Origin: Cyclobacteriaceae bacterium
Lineage (GTDB): Bacteria > Bacteroidota > Bacteroidia > Cytophagales > Cyclobacteriaceae
DNA length: 55,454 nucleotides
Reading direction: 5' to 3'
NCBI GenBank assembly: GCA_019638285.1
Contig: JAHBUB010000022.1
Coordinates: 1 to 55,454 of the forward strand
In this document: in pieces, positions 26,777-34,654 of the stretch
Layout: the number at the start of each line of letters is the position of its first letter
Position numbering within the stretch: position 1 is the first letter of the stretch
Program-made: the position numbers and the translations under genes
The notes under the pieces: model-generated
The model's database searches: none
Seen by the model: the letters and a program-made list of their open reading frames with translations, nothing else
What the model was told of the DNA's origin: nothing

Positions 26777-27823
26777 CTAATCAGTAATGTATGGGTAGTC
26801 CGCTTGGACATATACATCATGCATTGCCTCACTTGGGTCAGGGTAGTTGGATTCTTCGGAGAATTTCACACTTTCCTCCACCTGAGCATCTACTTTTGCA
26901 TCAATGGCATCAATTTCTTTTTGGGTAGCCATTTTATTATCAAGAATAGTTTTTTTCACAACTTCAAGGGGATCCTGATCTTTATATTCCTGAACTTCTT
27001 CCTTTGATCTGTACTTGGCCGGGTCGGACATAGAATGCCCTTTGTAGCGATAGGTTCTAAATTCTAATAATGTAGGGCCATCGCCTTTTCTTGCCCTATC
27101 TGCTGCGCGTGCTACTGAATGGTGCACCGCCTCCACGCTCATTCCATCCACAGGCTCTGAGGGCATATCATAAGAACATGCCAATTTATAAAGTTCAGTC
27201 ACATTCGAAGTTCTCTGTACCGAGGTTCCCATGGCATAGCCATTGTTTTCGATGACAAAGATGACGGGTAGTTTCCACACCATGGCCAAGTTAAGGGCCT
27301 CGTGAAAGGCTCCTTGCCTCACTGCACCATCCCCCATATAACAGATACACAAATTCTTGGTGCCTTTATATTTTTCGGCAAAAGCAATACCGGCTCCTAG
27401 CGGAATCTGCCCTCCCACTATTCCATGACCACCAAAGAAGTCATGCTCCTTGTCAAAAATGTGCATCGACCCACCTTTTCCTTTGGAGATACCCGTTTCT
27501 TTGCCGTATAGTTCTGCCATTATCTTATTGGGATCAGATCCGAGCACGAGAGGGTGTGCATGGTCTCTATAGGCAGTAATCCATTTGTCGCCTTTTACTA
27601 AAGCTGTAAATGCTCCGGCAGCGCAAGCTTCCTGCCCGATATAGAGATGGCAAAAGCCTCGGATTTTCTGTTGACCATATAATTGACCTGCTTTTTCTTC
27701 AAATCTTCTCATGAGAAGAATGCTCTCGTACCATTGCAGGTAGGTTTCTCTCGAAAATTCAGTTTTTGAGTCTTTAGTGCTCTTTTTGTCTGATTTGCCT
27801 TTGGTCTTTATAGAGGTAGCCAT
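26777..27823 (-). CDS. pdhA: Pyruvate dehydrogenase E1 component, alpha subunit
   Basis: A 348-residue thiamine-diphosphate enzyme subunit that decarboxylates pyruvate as half of the E1 heterotetramer of the pyruvate dehydrogenase complex. Motifs: YLQWYESILLMRRFEEKAGQLYGQQKIRGFCHLYIGQEA (split, residues 28-66), the TDP-binding GDGAVRQGAFHEALNLA near residue 164 with VIENNGYAMGT about 30 residues later, and the phospho-loop-like region YRYKGHSMSDPAKYRSKEE near residue 258. A Lys-rich N-terminal extension of about 20 residues precedes the domain. The beta subunit gene is not adjacent. A related branched-chain E1 alpha is the alternative. Confidence 0.93.
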   Translation of the reverse strand: MATSIKTKGKSDKKSTKDSKTEFSRETYLQWYESILLMRRFEEKAGQLYGQQKIRGFCHLYIGQEACAAGAFTALVKGDKWITAYRDHAHPLVLGSDPNKIMAELYGKETGISKGKGGSMHIFDKEHDFFGGHGIVGGQIPLGAGIAFAEKYKGTKNLCICYMGDGAVRQGAFHEALNLAMVWKLPVIFVIENNGYAMGTSVQRTSNVTELYKLACSYDMPSEPVDGMSVEAVHHSVARAADRARKGDGPTLLEFRTYRYKGHSMSDPAKYRSKEEVQEYKDQDPLEVVKKTILDNKMATQKEIDAIDAKVDAQVEESVKFSEESNYPDPSEAMHDVYVQADYPYITD

Positions 27824-27854
27824 TTAATTAACTAATTTTATGGATCGTGAACCG

Positions 27855-27886
27855 CGAAAATACGGCAGTACTTCTCAATAGCCAAA
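27855..27886 (-). promoter_or_regulatory. Probable promoter for pdhA
   Basis: On the minus strand TTTG (27883-27886) is followed after 20 bp by TATTTTCG (27855-27862), one base off the TAnnTTTG consensus, 32 bp before the pdhA start codon. Confidence 0.55.
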
Positions 27887-27904
27887 CCCCTTAAATAATT
27901 CACT

Positions 27905-29008
27905 GTGCACCTTAAAAAGCTCACTTTATATGATTTTAAGAATTATGAAGAGGCACACTTTACTTTTGATAATAAGGTAAACTGTTTTCTGGGTAAAAAT
28001 GGTGTGGGGAAAACGAATATTCTTGATGGAATATACTATTTGGGGTTTACCAAAAGTGCTTTAAATGGAGTAGACGCACAAAATATAAGGCATGGCAAAA
28101 ATCAGTTTATAGTTAAAGGTCAGTTTAGTCGAAACAATCAAAGTGCAGAAGTAATCTGTTCTTATGCGATAGGGTCAAAAAAAATTATTCGTGAGGATGG
28201 AAATGATACAAAAAAACTTTCTGATCATATTGGCAGGTATCCGATTGTGCTTGTTGCCCCTAATGATATAGAACTGATATGGGGGGGTAGCGAATTGAGA
28301 AGAAAGTTTTTTGACAGCCTTATTGCCCAATTGGACAAAAACTATTTGGAACACCTTATCATCTACACCAACCAGCTAAAACAAAGGAACAGCCTACTTA
28401 AATTTTCTGCAGACCGTAGACTCGACTACGATCTATTAGAAACTTATGATCAAAGGTTAATCCACTCAGGCAATTACATTCACCAGAAAAGAGCCGCTTT
28501 TATCACTTCATTTTTGCCTCTTTTTAAGGATCATTATGCATTCCTTTCTGGGGAAGCTGAAGAAGAGGTGGATATAGAGTACAAATCTGATTGTACAGAT
28601 CAGGATTTTGGGGTTATGTTGAAGAATTCAATAAAAAGAGATGTGATCCTTCAACGCACCAGTGTTGGAATTCATCGGGATGATTTTGTGTTTACACTTG
28701 GGGCATTTGAGTTAAAGCGTATAGGCTCTCAGGGTCAGCAAAAATCATTTTTAATAGGCTTGAAACTGGCTGAGTTTCAAAGTATTGAAAATGTTAAGAA
28801 AATAAAGCCACTGTTACTATTGGACGATATTTTCGATAAACTGGATGATGAGCGTATCCATAAACTGGTCGCGCTAGTGGTTGATGGTACTTTTGGACAG
28901 CTTTTTATTACAGATGCCAGACCAGACCGCAGCCGAAAGTTACTGGAGGACGCCAATGTAGATGCAGAACTATTTCTTATAGATGCTGGCAAATTAGTGG
29001 AAGTATAA
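27905..29008 (+). CDS. recF: DNA replication and repair protein RecF
   Basis: A 367-residue SMC-like ATPase that helps load RecA at single-strand gaps. LKKLTLYDFKNYEEAHFTF at the N-terminus and Walker A FLGKNGVGKTNILDGIYYL (near residue 28) are diagnostic. The signature IGSQGQQKSFLIGLKLAE lies near residue 275 and Walker B PLLLLDDIFDKLDDERI near residue 300. Length is typical. The start is GTG at 27905. pdhA is divergent, with an 81-bp gap. The stop overlaps the ATG of the DUF721 gene (TAATG), a conserved coupling in this phylum. Confidence 0.95.
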   Translation: MHLKKLTLYDFKNYEEAHFTFDNKVNCFLGKNGVGKTNILDGIYYLGFTKSALNGVDAQNIRHGKNQFIVKGQFSRNNQSAEVICSYAIGSKKIIREDGNDTKKLSDHIGRYPIVLVAPNDIELIWGGSELRRKFFDSLIAQLDKNYLEHLIIYTNQLKQRNSLLKFSADRRLDYDLLETYDQRLIHSGNYIHQKRAAFITSFLPLFKDHYAFLSGEAEEEVDIEYKSDCTDQDFGVMLKNSIKRDVILQRTSVGIHRDDFVFTLGAFELKRIGSQGQQKSFLIGLKLAEFQSIENVKKIKPLLLLDDIFDKLDDERIHKLVALVVDGTFGQLFITDARPDRSRKLLEDANVDAELFLIDAGKLVEV

Positions 29009-29316
29009 TGGCAAAGAAATTCAATTTAGGTTCGGGGGATGCGGTGCATATAGGGCAGGCAATTAATAATCTGCTGAGTTCCTATCATATCAAGGCCAAA
29101 TTTGATTCGGCCAATATCGTAGGTTCATGGGAACGCCTGGTGGGCAAGCCTATCGCAAAACGAACAAAAAAAGTGTTTCTTAAGGATAAAGTGCTCTTCG
29201 TACAAATTGAGTCACCAGCAATGAAACACGACATTAGTCTCCATAAGGGTCATATACTGGAGATATTCCAAAAGGAATTTGGAAATGAAGTGGTGAAGGA
29301 GATTGTTCTGATGTAG
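29008..29316 (+). CDS. DUF721 (DciA-like) protein
   Basis: A 102-residue basic protein. GQAINNLLSSYHIKAKFDSANIVGSWERLVGKPIAKRTKKV near residues 15-55 and the hydrophobic strand KVLFVQIESPAMKHDISLHKGHILEIF are the DUF721 pattern (W-x-x-L-V-G, then V-x-v-x-S-P-A). In other bacteria the related DciA helps load the replicative helicase. That role would fit the coupling to recF, but it is inferred. The ATG shares a base with the recF stop. Confidence 0.85.
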   Translation: MAKKFNLGSGDAVHIGQAINNLLSSYHIKAKFDSANIVGSWERLVGKPIAKRTKKVFLKDKVLFVQIESPAMKHDISLHKGHILEIFQKEFGNEVVKEIVLM

Positions 29317-29385
29317 CAAATCGCCCCTGATAGGGGATTGATCCAAGATAAGGCCATTTGATTTGCTATAATTGTGTGATCTTCA

Positions 29386-29416
29386 TTTGCCTAAACCGAA
29401 AAACAGTATAATTTTG
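29386..29416 (+). promoter_or_regulatory. Promoter of the tRNA-Tyr/Gly/Thr-tuf transcript
   Basis: TTTG (29386-29389) and TAATTTTG (29409-29416) are separated by exactly 19 bp. The nearest gene downstream is tRNA-Tyr at 29510, so the transcript would have a leader of about 90 nt. Confidence 0.8.
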
Positions 29417-29509
29417 CACTCCTATTTTTAGGGGAAGCCCTTGAGGTAGGAGTAGGGATTGTTCAAAAAATCCTTATTTCGTTCTTTTTTAATATTTGTG
29501 GAAAGAGTA

Positions 29510-29592
29510 GGGGAGATACTCAAGCGGCCAACGAGGACAGACTGTAAATCTGTTGGTGTATTCCTTCGAAGGTTCGAATCCTTCTCTCCCCA
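29510..29592 (+). tRNA. tRNA-Tyr (anticodon GTA)
   Basis: The acceptor strands GGGGAGA (29510-29516) and TCTCCCC (29585-29591) pair fully and base 29592 is the discriminator A. The anticodon loop CTGTAAA places GTA at 29544-29546. The long variable arm before GGTTCGAATCC is expected for bacterial tRNA-Tyr. CCA is not encoded. Confidence 0.95.
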
Positions 29593-29605
29593 CTAAAGTA
29601 AACAA

Positions 29606-29678
29606 GCGGGAGTAGCTCAGTTGGTAGAGCGGCAGCCTTCCAAGCTGCAGGTCGCGGGTTCGAACCTCGTCTCCCGCT
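29606..29678 (+). tRNA. tRNA-Gly (anticodon TCC)
   Basis: The acceptor GCGGGAG (29606-29612) pairs with CTCCCGC (29671-29677). The anticodon stem GCAGC/GCTGC encloses CTTCCAA, with TCC at 29639-29641, and the T-arm has GGTTCGAACC. CCA is not encoded. It follows tRNA-Tyr by 13 bp. Confidence 0.96.
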
Positions 29679-29695
29679 CGCAAATTGGGAATTGT

Positions 29696-29740
29696 CATTG
29701 GTCATTGGAGTCGCCAATGGCAGTGGACTAATGACCAATG
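29696..29740. repeat. Inverted repeat between tRNA-Gly and tRNA-Thr
   Basis: CATTGGTCATT (29696-29706) is repeated in inverse as AATGACCAATG (29730-29740), a perfect 11-bp arm with a 23-bp centre that contains a smaller ATTGG/CCAAT pair. It could act as an RNA processing hairpin between tRNAs or be a small repeat element. Confidence 0.7.
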
Positions 29741-29747
29741 GCCAAAA

Positions 29748-29819
<72 letters not shown>

Positions 29820-30096
29820 CAAATTCAATTTCTTAACACAAGGCATTGAACATGGCCGGCAACAAAAGTTTGGTAATCGAACCAAACGTAGTACATATTG
29901 TGAGTAACTGATGATAGGTGTGTAGCGAACATCAAATTATCATTGGAAATCATAACCTGCCTTTGGGCAGGTGAAAACCCTTTTTCGACAGGCTTATCAT
30001 GTTTAGGGTGTATCTTCTCAGACGGAGAAGGTGGACAAATAGAACACTTTAAACTTATAATATAACTTTTTTAAATTTTAACTGGAATTTTCAAAT
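29820..30096 (+). promoter_or_regulatory. Long leader upstream of tuf
   Basis: This 277-bp gene-free region lies between tRNA-Thr and tuf. It contains a perfect 7-bp hairpin, ACCTGCC-TTTG-GGCAGGT (29955-29972), about 125 bp before the tuf start. No TTTG-N19-TAnnTTTG promoter was found here. It probably forms the processed 5' leader of tuf mRNA; regulation is possible but not shown. Confidence 0.45.
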
Positions 30097-31287
30097 ATGG
30101 CTAAAGAAAAATTTGATCGTTCAAAACCTCACGTAAATATTGGAACCATTGGTCACGTTGACCACGGTAAAACTACGCTTACTGCAGCGATTACGAAGGT
30201 TTTGGCTGGTAGAGGACTTGCATCAATGAGAGATTTCTCTTCAATTGACAATGCTCCTGAAGAAAAGGAAAGAGGTATTACTATCAATACTTCTCACGTT
30301 GAGTACGCAACAGACAACCGACACTATGCACACGTTGACTGTCCGGGTCACGCTGACTATGTAAAGAACATGGTTACGGGTGCTGCCCAGATGGATGGTG
30401 CTATTCTTGTGGTTGCTGCTACTGATGGTCCTATGCCACAAACTCGCGAGCATATCCTTTTGGCCCGTCAGGTAGGTGTGCCTGCTCTTGTTGTTTTTAT
30501 GAACAAGGTGGACCTGGTAGACGATGCTGAATTATTGGAATTAGTTGAAATGGAGATCAGAGAGCTTCTCTCCTACTACAATTTCCCAGGTGATGATACT
30601 CCAATCATCCAGGGGTCTGCTTTAGGTGCATTGAATGATGAGCCTAAGTGGGTGGAGAAAGTAAATGAGTTAATGCAGGCAGTTGACGATTTTATTCCAT
30701 TACCTGTTCGTCTGATTGACAAAGATTTCCTAATGCCTGTTGAGGACGTATTCTCAATCACGGGCCGTGGTACTGTTGCCACTGGTCGTATTGAGCGGGG
30801 TATAATTAACACTGGAGATCCAGTTCAAATTCTTGGAATGGGTGCTGCTGAAGGATTATCTTCCACCATTACTGGTGTGGAGATGTTCCGTAAAATTCTT
30901 GATAGAGGTGAAGCCGGTGATAACGTAGGTTTGTTGCTTCGCGGTATTGAAAAGGATCAGATTTGTCGTGGAATGGTAATTTGCAAGCCAAATTCTGTAA
31001 CCCCTCATGCTAAATTCAAAGCCGAGGTTTACGTATTGAGCAAAGAAGAGGGTGGACGTCACACTCCATTCTTCAACAAATACCGCCCTCAGTTCTACTT
31101 CCGTACTACAGATGTTACTGGTGAGATCATGCTACCTTCTGGGGTAGAAATGGTAATGCCGGGTGATAACGTATCTATTGAAGTAACCCTGATCAACAAG
31201 ATTGCTATGGAGAAAGGACTTCGTTTCGCGATTCGCGAAGGAGGCCGCACCGTAGGGTCTGGTCAGGTAACTGAAATCTTAGACTAA
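30097..31287 (+). CDS. tuf: Elongation factor Tu
   Basis: A 396-residue GTPase that delivers aminoacyl-tRNA to the ribosome. GTP-binding motifs are GHVDHGKT (residues 19-26), the switch I region [24 protein letters not shown] near residue 80 and NKVDLVDD near residue 135. Domain 2 and 3 hallmarks are [16 protein letters not shown] near residue 222 and the C-terminal [18 protein letters not shown]. It is full length. It sits between tRNA genes (Tyr, Gly, Thr before; Trp after), the usual Bacteroidota order, and ends at a strong terminator. Confidence 0.98.
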   Translation: MAKEKFDRSKPHVNIGTIGHVDHGKTTLTAAITKVLAGRGLASMRDFSSIDNAPEEKERGITINTSHVEYATDNRHYAHVDCPGHADYVKNMVTGAAQMDGAILVVAATDGPMPQTREHILLARQVGVPALVVFMNKVDLVDDAELLELVEMEIRELLSYYNFPGDDTPIIQGSALGALNDEPKWVEKVNELMQAVDDFIPLPVRLIDKDFLMPVEDVFSITGRGTVATGRIERGIINTGDPVQILGMGAAEGLSSTITGVEMFRKILDRGEAGDNVGLLLRGIEKDQICRGMVICKPNSVTPHAKFKAEVYVLSKEEGGRHTPFFNKYRPQFYFRTTDVTGEIMLPSGVEMVMPGDNVSIEVTLINKIAMEKGLRFAIREGGRTVGSGQVTEILD

Positions 31288-31309
31288 GGCACTGGTAATC
31301 AATAAGAAG

Positions 31310-31340
31310 CGTTCCTGAGATTTTTCTCAGGAACGTTTTT
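31310..31340 (+). terminator. Terminator after tuf
   Basis: An 11-bp stem, CGTTCCTGAGA (31310-31320) with TCTCAGGAACG (31325-31335), a 4-nt T-loop and a T-run. The T-run also supplies the -33 box of the next promoter. Confidence 0.93.
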
Positions 31341-31367
31341 GTTTTAGTTGGTTTTATTCTACCTTTG
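31338..31367 (+). promoter_or_regulatory. Promoter of the tRNA-Trp/secE/nusG/ribosomal operon
   Basis: TTTG (31338-31341) lies 18 bp before TACCTTTG (31360-31367). The -7 box and the next six bases (TACCTTTGCAGTCC) are identical to those of the rpsL promoter. The -33 box overlaps the tuf terminator T-tract. Confidence 0.75.
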
Positions 31368-31389
31368 CAGTCCTTTTTGAGCTGGGTAC

Positions 31390-31460
31390 ACGGGTGCAGC
31401 TCAATGGGTTGAGTGATTTCTGCTAAAGAAACAGGTTCAATAAGCCCAAATTGGTGTAAA
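31390..31460 (+). pseudogene. Degenerate tRNA-Trp-like relic
   Basis: Bases 31390-31414 match the first 25 bases of the real tRNA-Trp gene (31463-31487) at 22 positions, covering the acceptor 5' strand and the D-arm. Beyond that the similarity ends. A 4-bp stem with a 7-nt loop (TTTC-TGCTAAA-GAAA, 31417-31430) occupies the anticodon position, and GGTTCAATAAGCC resembles a T-loop, but no 3' acceptor strand matching CACCCGT follows. It looks like a decayed tandem duplicate rather than a functional tRNA. Confidence 0.65.
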
Positions 31461-31462
31461 AA

Positions 31463-31535
31463 ACGGGTGTAGCTCAATTGGTAGAGTAGTGGTCTCCAAA
31501 ACCATTGGCTGGGAGTTCGAGTCTCTCCACCCGTG
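31463..31535 (+). tRNA. tRNA-Trp (anticodon CCA)
   Basis: The acceptor ACGGGTG (31463-31469) pairs with CACCCGT (31528-31534), with discriminator G at 31535. The anticodon loop CTCCAAA has CCA at 31496-31498, and the T-arm is GAGTTCGAGTC. CCA is not encoded. It lies just upstream of secE, as is usual. Confidence 0.96.
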
Positions 31536-31632
31536 CTAAAGACTAGAGAAAATGTCCCTTTAAAGAAAGGGGTTTTAGTATAAAAAAGGTTTGGTGTCCC
31601 CTAAAAAGGATCAAGCCGCTCAAATTGAAGTG

Positions 31633-31824
31633 ATGGAAAAAGTAAAAGACTACATTCTTGATTCGATAAATGAGATTCGCAACAAGGTGTCGTGGCCAAA
31701 ATTTGCTGAACTCCAAAGCAGTGCCATTTTGGTGTTAGTGGCATCTATGATTTTCGCCATAGTAATCGGATTAATAGACTTGGGCTTCAAAAATGCCTTA
31801 GAATTTTTCTACAAGGAGTTTTAA
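31633..31824 (+). CDS. secE: Preprotein translocase subunit SecE
   Basis: A 63-residue single-span membrane subunit of the SecYEG channel. MEKVKDYILDSINEIRNKVSWPKFAELQSS (residues 1-30) is the amphipathic region with the conserved V-x-W-P motif, and residues 32-53 form the membrane helix. I chose ATG 31633 because Bacteroidota SecE proteins normally start at this point; a TTG/GTG start at 31591-31596 would add a 14-residue tail with no known counterpart. It is followed 11 bp later by nusG. Confidence 0.9.
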   Translation: MEKVKDYILDSINEIRNKVSWPKFAELQSSAILVLVASMIFAIVIGLIDLGFKNALEFFYKEF

Positions 31825-31835
31825 GAGCTGAAGTA

Positions 31836-32393
31836 ATGGGTGAATTAAAATGGTTTGTGCTTCGCGTAATCAGCGGAAAGGAAAAGAAGATAAAATCCTA
31901 TCTGGAAACAGAAGTGGAGCGTTCTAAGCTTGCCGATTTTATTCCCCAGATTCTTATCCCATCAGAGAAGGTGTATGAGATGAGAAATGGCAAAAAGCGT
32001 GTAAGAGAGCGCAACTTCTTCCCTGGATATGTGCTTGTTTCTGCAGATTTGACCAACGGAGAAGCTTACCATTTGGTAAATAGTATTCCGGGAGTAATTG
32101 GATTCCTGGGAGCGAGTGGATCAGACTCTTCAAAAGAGCCAGTAGCTCTTCGCCAAAGTGAGGTGAACAGGATCTTGGGTAAGGTTGGAGAGATTGATGA
32201 ATTTGAGGAGAAACTAGAGACTCCTTTTATAAAAGGAGAATCAGTAAAAGTAATGGATGGTCCGTTTAGTGGATTTACAGGCTCAGTAGAGGAGATATTT
32301 GAGGAGAAGAAGAAGCTAAATGTGATGGTTAAGATTTTTGGAAGGAATACTCCCGTGGAGCTTAACTACATGCAGGTAGAGAAATTGGATTAA
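31836..32393 (+). CDS. nusG: Transcription termination/antitermination factor NusG
   Basis: A 185-residue RNA polymerase accessory factor. KWFVLRVISGKEKKIKSYLE begins the NGN domain, which binds the polymerase clamp. RERNFFPGYVLVSADL near residue 60 and the segment ending VIGFLGASG complete it. The C-terminal KOW domain is GESVKVMDGPFSGFTGSVEEI near residue 134, with KIFGRNTPVELNYMQVEKL at the end. Length and order are normal. It lies 24 bp before rplK in the operon. Confidence 0.96.
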   Translation: MGELKWFVLRVISGKEKKIKSYLETEVERSKLADFIPQILIPSEKVYEMRNGKKRVRERNFFPGYVLVSADLTNGEAYHLVNSIPGVIGFLGASGSDSSKEPVALRQSEVNRILGKVGEIDEFEEKLETPFIKGESVKVMDGPFSGFTGSVEEIFEEKKKLNVMVKIFGRNTPVELNYMQVEKLD

Positions 32394-32417
32394 GAAAGAC
32401 ATTGAGTATATCATAAT

Positions 32418-32864
32418 ATGGCAAAGGAAATTATTGGTTATTTGAAATTGCAGGTAAAGGGCGGTCAAGCTAACCCAGCACCTCCAATCGGTCCGGCCCT
32501 TGGTAGTAAGGGTTTGAATATCATGGACTTCTGCAAACAGTTTAACGCAAGAACCCAGGACAAGCAAGGGCAGGTACTTCCTGTACTTCTTTCAATATAT
32601 AACGACAAGTCGTTTGACTTTGTCATCAAAACTCCGCCCGCGGCAGTATTGATTCTAGAAGCCACCAAAAAACAAAAAGGTTCAGCCGAACCTAACCGAC
32701 TTAAGGTAGGGTCTATCAGCTGGGATCAAGTAAAGAAAATTGCAGAAACCAAGATGGCTGACCTTAATGCCTTCAAAGTAGAATCAGCTATGAAAATGGT
32801 AGCAGGTACCGCACGAAGCATGGGTGTTACGGTTAGTGGAAATCCACCTTGGGAAAATAATTAA
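32418..32864 (+). CDS. rplK: 50S ribosomal protein L11
   Basis: A 148-residue protein of the GTPase-associated centre. [39 protein letters not shown] (split, residues 7-47) is the N-terminal domain with its Pro-rich loop. The C-terminal 23S-binding domain carries [18 protein letters not shown] and [13 protein letters not shown]. It is full length. rplA follows after 6 bp. Confidence 0.98.
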   Translation: MAKEIIGYLKLQVKGGQANPAPPIGPALGSKGLNIMDFCKQFNARTQDKQGQVLPVLLSIYNDKSFDFVIKTPPAAVLILEATKKQKGSAEPNRLKVGSISWDQVKKIAETKMADLNAFKVESAMKMVAGTARSMGVTVSGNPPWENN

Positions 32865-32870
32865 GAGATC

Positions 32871-33569
32871 ATGGCAAGGTTAACAAAAAACAGAAAAGCC
32901 CTAGCGGCTAAATACGACACAGATAAAGTATACTCTTTGTCTGAAGCAGCAAGCTTGGTAAAGGACATCACTTTCACCAAATTCGATTCATCTGTTGATG
33001 TGGATGTCCGTTTAGGGGTAGATCCTAAAAAGGCTGACCAGATGGTTAGAGGCGTTGTTACCTTACCGCACGGATTGGGTAAGGCAGTGCGTGTACTTGT
33101 ATTGTGTACACCCGATAAAGAACAAGAAGCCAAGGATGCTGGAGCTGATCATGTAGGGTTAGATGAATACATTAAAAAAATTGAAGGTGGTTGGACAGAT
33201 ATAGATGTGATCATCACGATGCCTACTGTAATGGCAAAAGTGGGAAGACTGGGTAAGGTACTCGGCCCTAGAGGCTTGATGCCAAATCCAAAGTCAGGAA
33301 CAGTAACATTAGATGTTGCGAAGGCGGTGACCGAGGTGAAGGCAGGTAAAGTTGACTTCAAAGTTGACAAACAAGGTATTATTCACGCTAGTATCGGTAA
33401 GGTTTCATTTACACCAGAAAAAATTAAGGAGAATGCAGCTGAGTTGATTCAGACGATTTCAAAGCTGAAGCCATCCTCTTCAAAAGGAACCTATTTTCAG
33501 AGCATCACACTTTCATCTACCATGAGCCCTGGAATTCAAATTGATAAAACGACTATTGAGGGTCTATAA
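32871..33569 (+). CDS. rplA: 50S ribosomal protein L1
   Basis: A 232-residue protein of the L1 stalk. Landmarks are [34 protein letters not shown] (split, residues 38-71), [20 protein letters not shown] near residue 126 and [22 protein letters not shown] near residue 158. In other bacteria L1 also represses translation of its own operon, but no clear L1 target hairpin was seen in the 6-bp gap to rplK. rplJ follows after 14 bp. Confidence 0.98.
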   Translation: MARLTKNRKALAAKYDTDKVYSLSEAASLVKDITFTKFDSSVDVDVRLGVDPKKADQMVRGVVTLPHGLGKAVRVLVLCTPDKEQEAKDAGADHVGLDEYIKKIEGGWTDIDVIITMPTVMAKVGRLGKVLGPRGLMPNPKSGTVTLDVAKAVTEVKAGKVDFKVDKQGIIHASIGKVSFTPEKIKENAAELIQTISKLKPSSSKGTYFQSITLSSTMSPGIQIDKTTIEGL

Positions 33570-33583
33570 TTTAGAATACGACA

Positions 33584-34111
33584 ATGACCAGAGAAGAAAA
33601 AACAAATATCATAGAAAAGCTATCTGAGAAATTCAGTCAGAACGAGCACTTCTATATTACAGATGCCTCAGGGCTTTCTGTAGCGCAGATAAATGCTTTT
33701 CGCAGGCTATGTTTCCATGCAGGTATAGAGTATGGTGTTTACAAAAACACGCTTATCCGCAAGGCCCTAGAAAAGCAGGGAGGTGAAAATGAAGAACTAT
33801 TCAAAGTGTTACAAGGTTTTTCAGGAGTAATTTTTTCCAAGGAAGTTGGCAATGCCCCTGCCAAAGTAATCCGAGATTATAGAAAAGGTAAAGAAGGTAA
33901 GCCGTTTCTGAAAGCAGCTTCCATTGACTCCTCTTTATTTTTTGGAGAGGAGAGCTTGAATATGCTGGCTGAGTTGAAGTCTAAAAACGAACTCATTGGC
34001 GACATTATTTCTTTACTTCAATCACCTGCTAAAAATGTGGTTTCTGCCCTTCAGAGTGGAAAAAACACATTGGCCGGATTGGTGAAGACATTAGAAAACA
34101 GGGCAAACTAG
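33584..34111 (+). CDS. rplJ: 50S ribosomal protein L10
   Basis: A 175-residue base of the L7/L12 stalk. It begins MTREEKTNIIEKLSEKFSQNEHFYITDASGLS (split), a Bacteroidota-type L10 start. FRRLCFHAGIEYGVYKNTLIRKALE near residue 40 is the rRNA-binding part and the helical tail VVSALQSGKNTLAGLVKTLE binds L12 dimers. The 14-bp upstream gap leaves no room for the long L10 leader found in Proteobacteria. Confidence 0.97.
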   Translation: MTREEKTNIIEKLSEKFSQNEHFYITDASGLSVAQINAFRRLCFHAGIEYGVYKNTLIRKALEKQGGENEELFKVLQGFSGVIFSKEVGNAPAKVIRDYRKGKEGKPFLKAASIDSSLFFGEESLNMLAELKSKNELIGDIISLLQSPAKNVVSALQSGKNTLAGLVKTLENRAN

Positions 34112-34145
34112 ATTATTGAAATTGAACTTTTAAACACTTACAAAA

Positions 34146-34520
34146 ATGGCTGACATAAAAACGTTAGGCGATCAATTAGTAGAACTTACCGTAAAAGAGG
34201 TAAACGAACTTGCATCTTATTTGAAAGAGACTCATGGCATTGAGCCTGCTGCTGCTGCGGTAGCTGTAGCTGCTGGACCTGCTGCTGGTGCAGAGGCTGC
34301 TGCAGAGAAAACCAATTTCGATGTGGTATTGAAAGCGCCTGGTGCTAACAAACTTCAGATTGTGAAATTAGTGAAAGAACTTACCGGACTTGGCTTGAAA
34401 GAAGCCAAAGAGGTAGTTGATTCTGCTCCTAAAACAATCAAAGAAGGCTTACCAAAAGACGAAGCTGAGAACCTCAAGAAACAACTTATCGAGGCTGGAG
34501 CCGAAGTAGAGTTGAAATAA
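34146..34520 (+). CDS. rplL: 50S ribosomal protein L7/L12
   Basis: A 124-residue stalk protein that recruits translation GTPases. The N-terminal dimerisation helix is followed by an Ala-rich hinge ([20 protein letters not shown], residues 36-55) and the C-terminal factor-binding domain ([38 protein letters not shown]). It is full length and starts 34 bp after rplJ. Confidence 0.98.
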   Translation: MADIKTLGDQLVELTVKEVNELASYLKETHGIEPAAAAVAVAAGPAAGAEAAAEKTNFDVVLKAPGANKLQIVKLVKELTGLGLKEAKEVVDSAPKTIKEGLPKDEAENLKKQLIEAGAEVELK

Positions 34521-34529
34521 TTTTTCTTG

Positions 34530-34595
34530 AAGACGAAGGGTACCGTCTTATAAAGGAATAAAGACCCCAAATCCTTAAAAGAGGACTTGGGGTCT
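34530..34595 (+). promoter_or_regulatory. Tandem hairpins between rplL and rpoB
   Basis: AAGACG/CGTCTT (34530-34535 with 34544-34549) forms a short hairpin. Next, AGACCCCAA (34562-34570) pairs with TTGGGGTCT (34587-34595), with further inner pairs after one mismatch. No T-run follows the second stem, so it is not a standard terminator. It more likely marks an attenuation or mRNA-processing site that sets the rplL to rpoB ratio. Confidence 0.55.
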
Positions 34596-34654
34596 ACTCC
34601 TATTTGTGCCCACTCACATTTTTAGAGTCCTGGAAATTTAAAACCAATAGTACC

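Noticed and set aside
31421-31427. A suppressor tRNA with anticodon CTA in the relic upstream of tRNA-Trp
   Set aside because: There is no matching 3' acceptor strand or T-stem, and base 33 of the loop is G rather than T, so a functional tRNA is very unlikely.
34604-34654. Longer N-terminus for rpoB
   Set aside because: The extra 17 residues match no known RpoB start and come from the spacer just after the hairpin.
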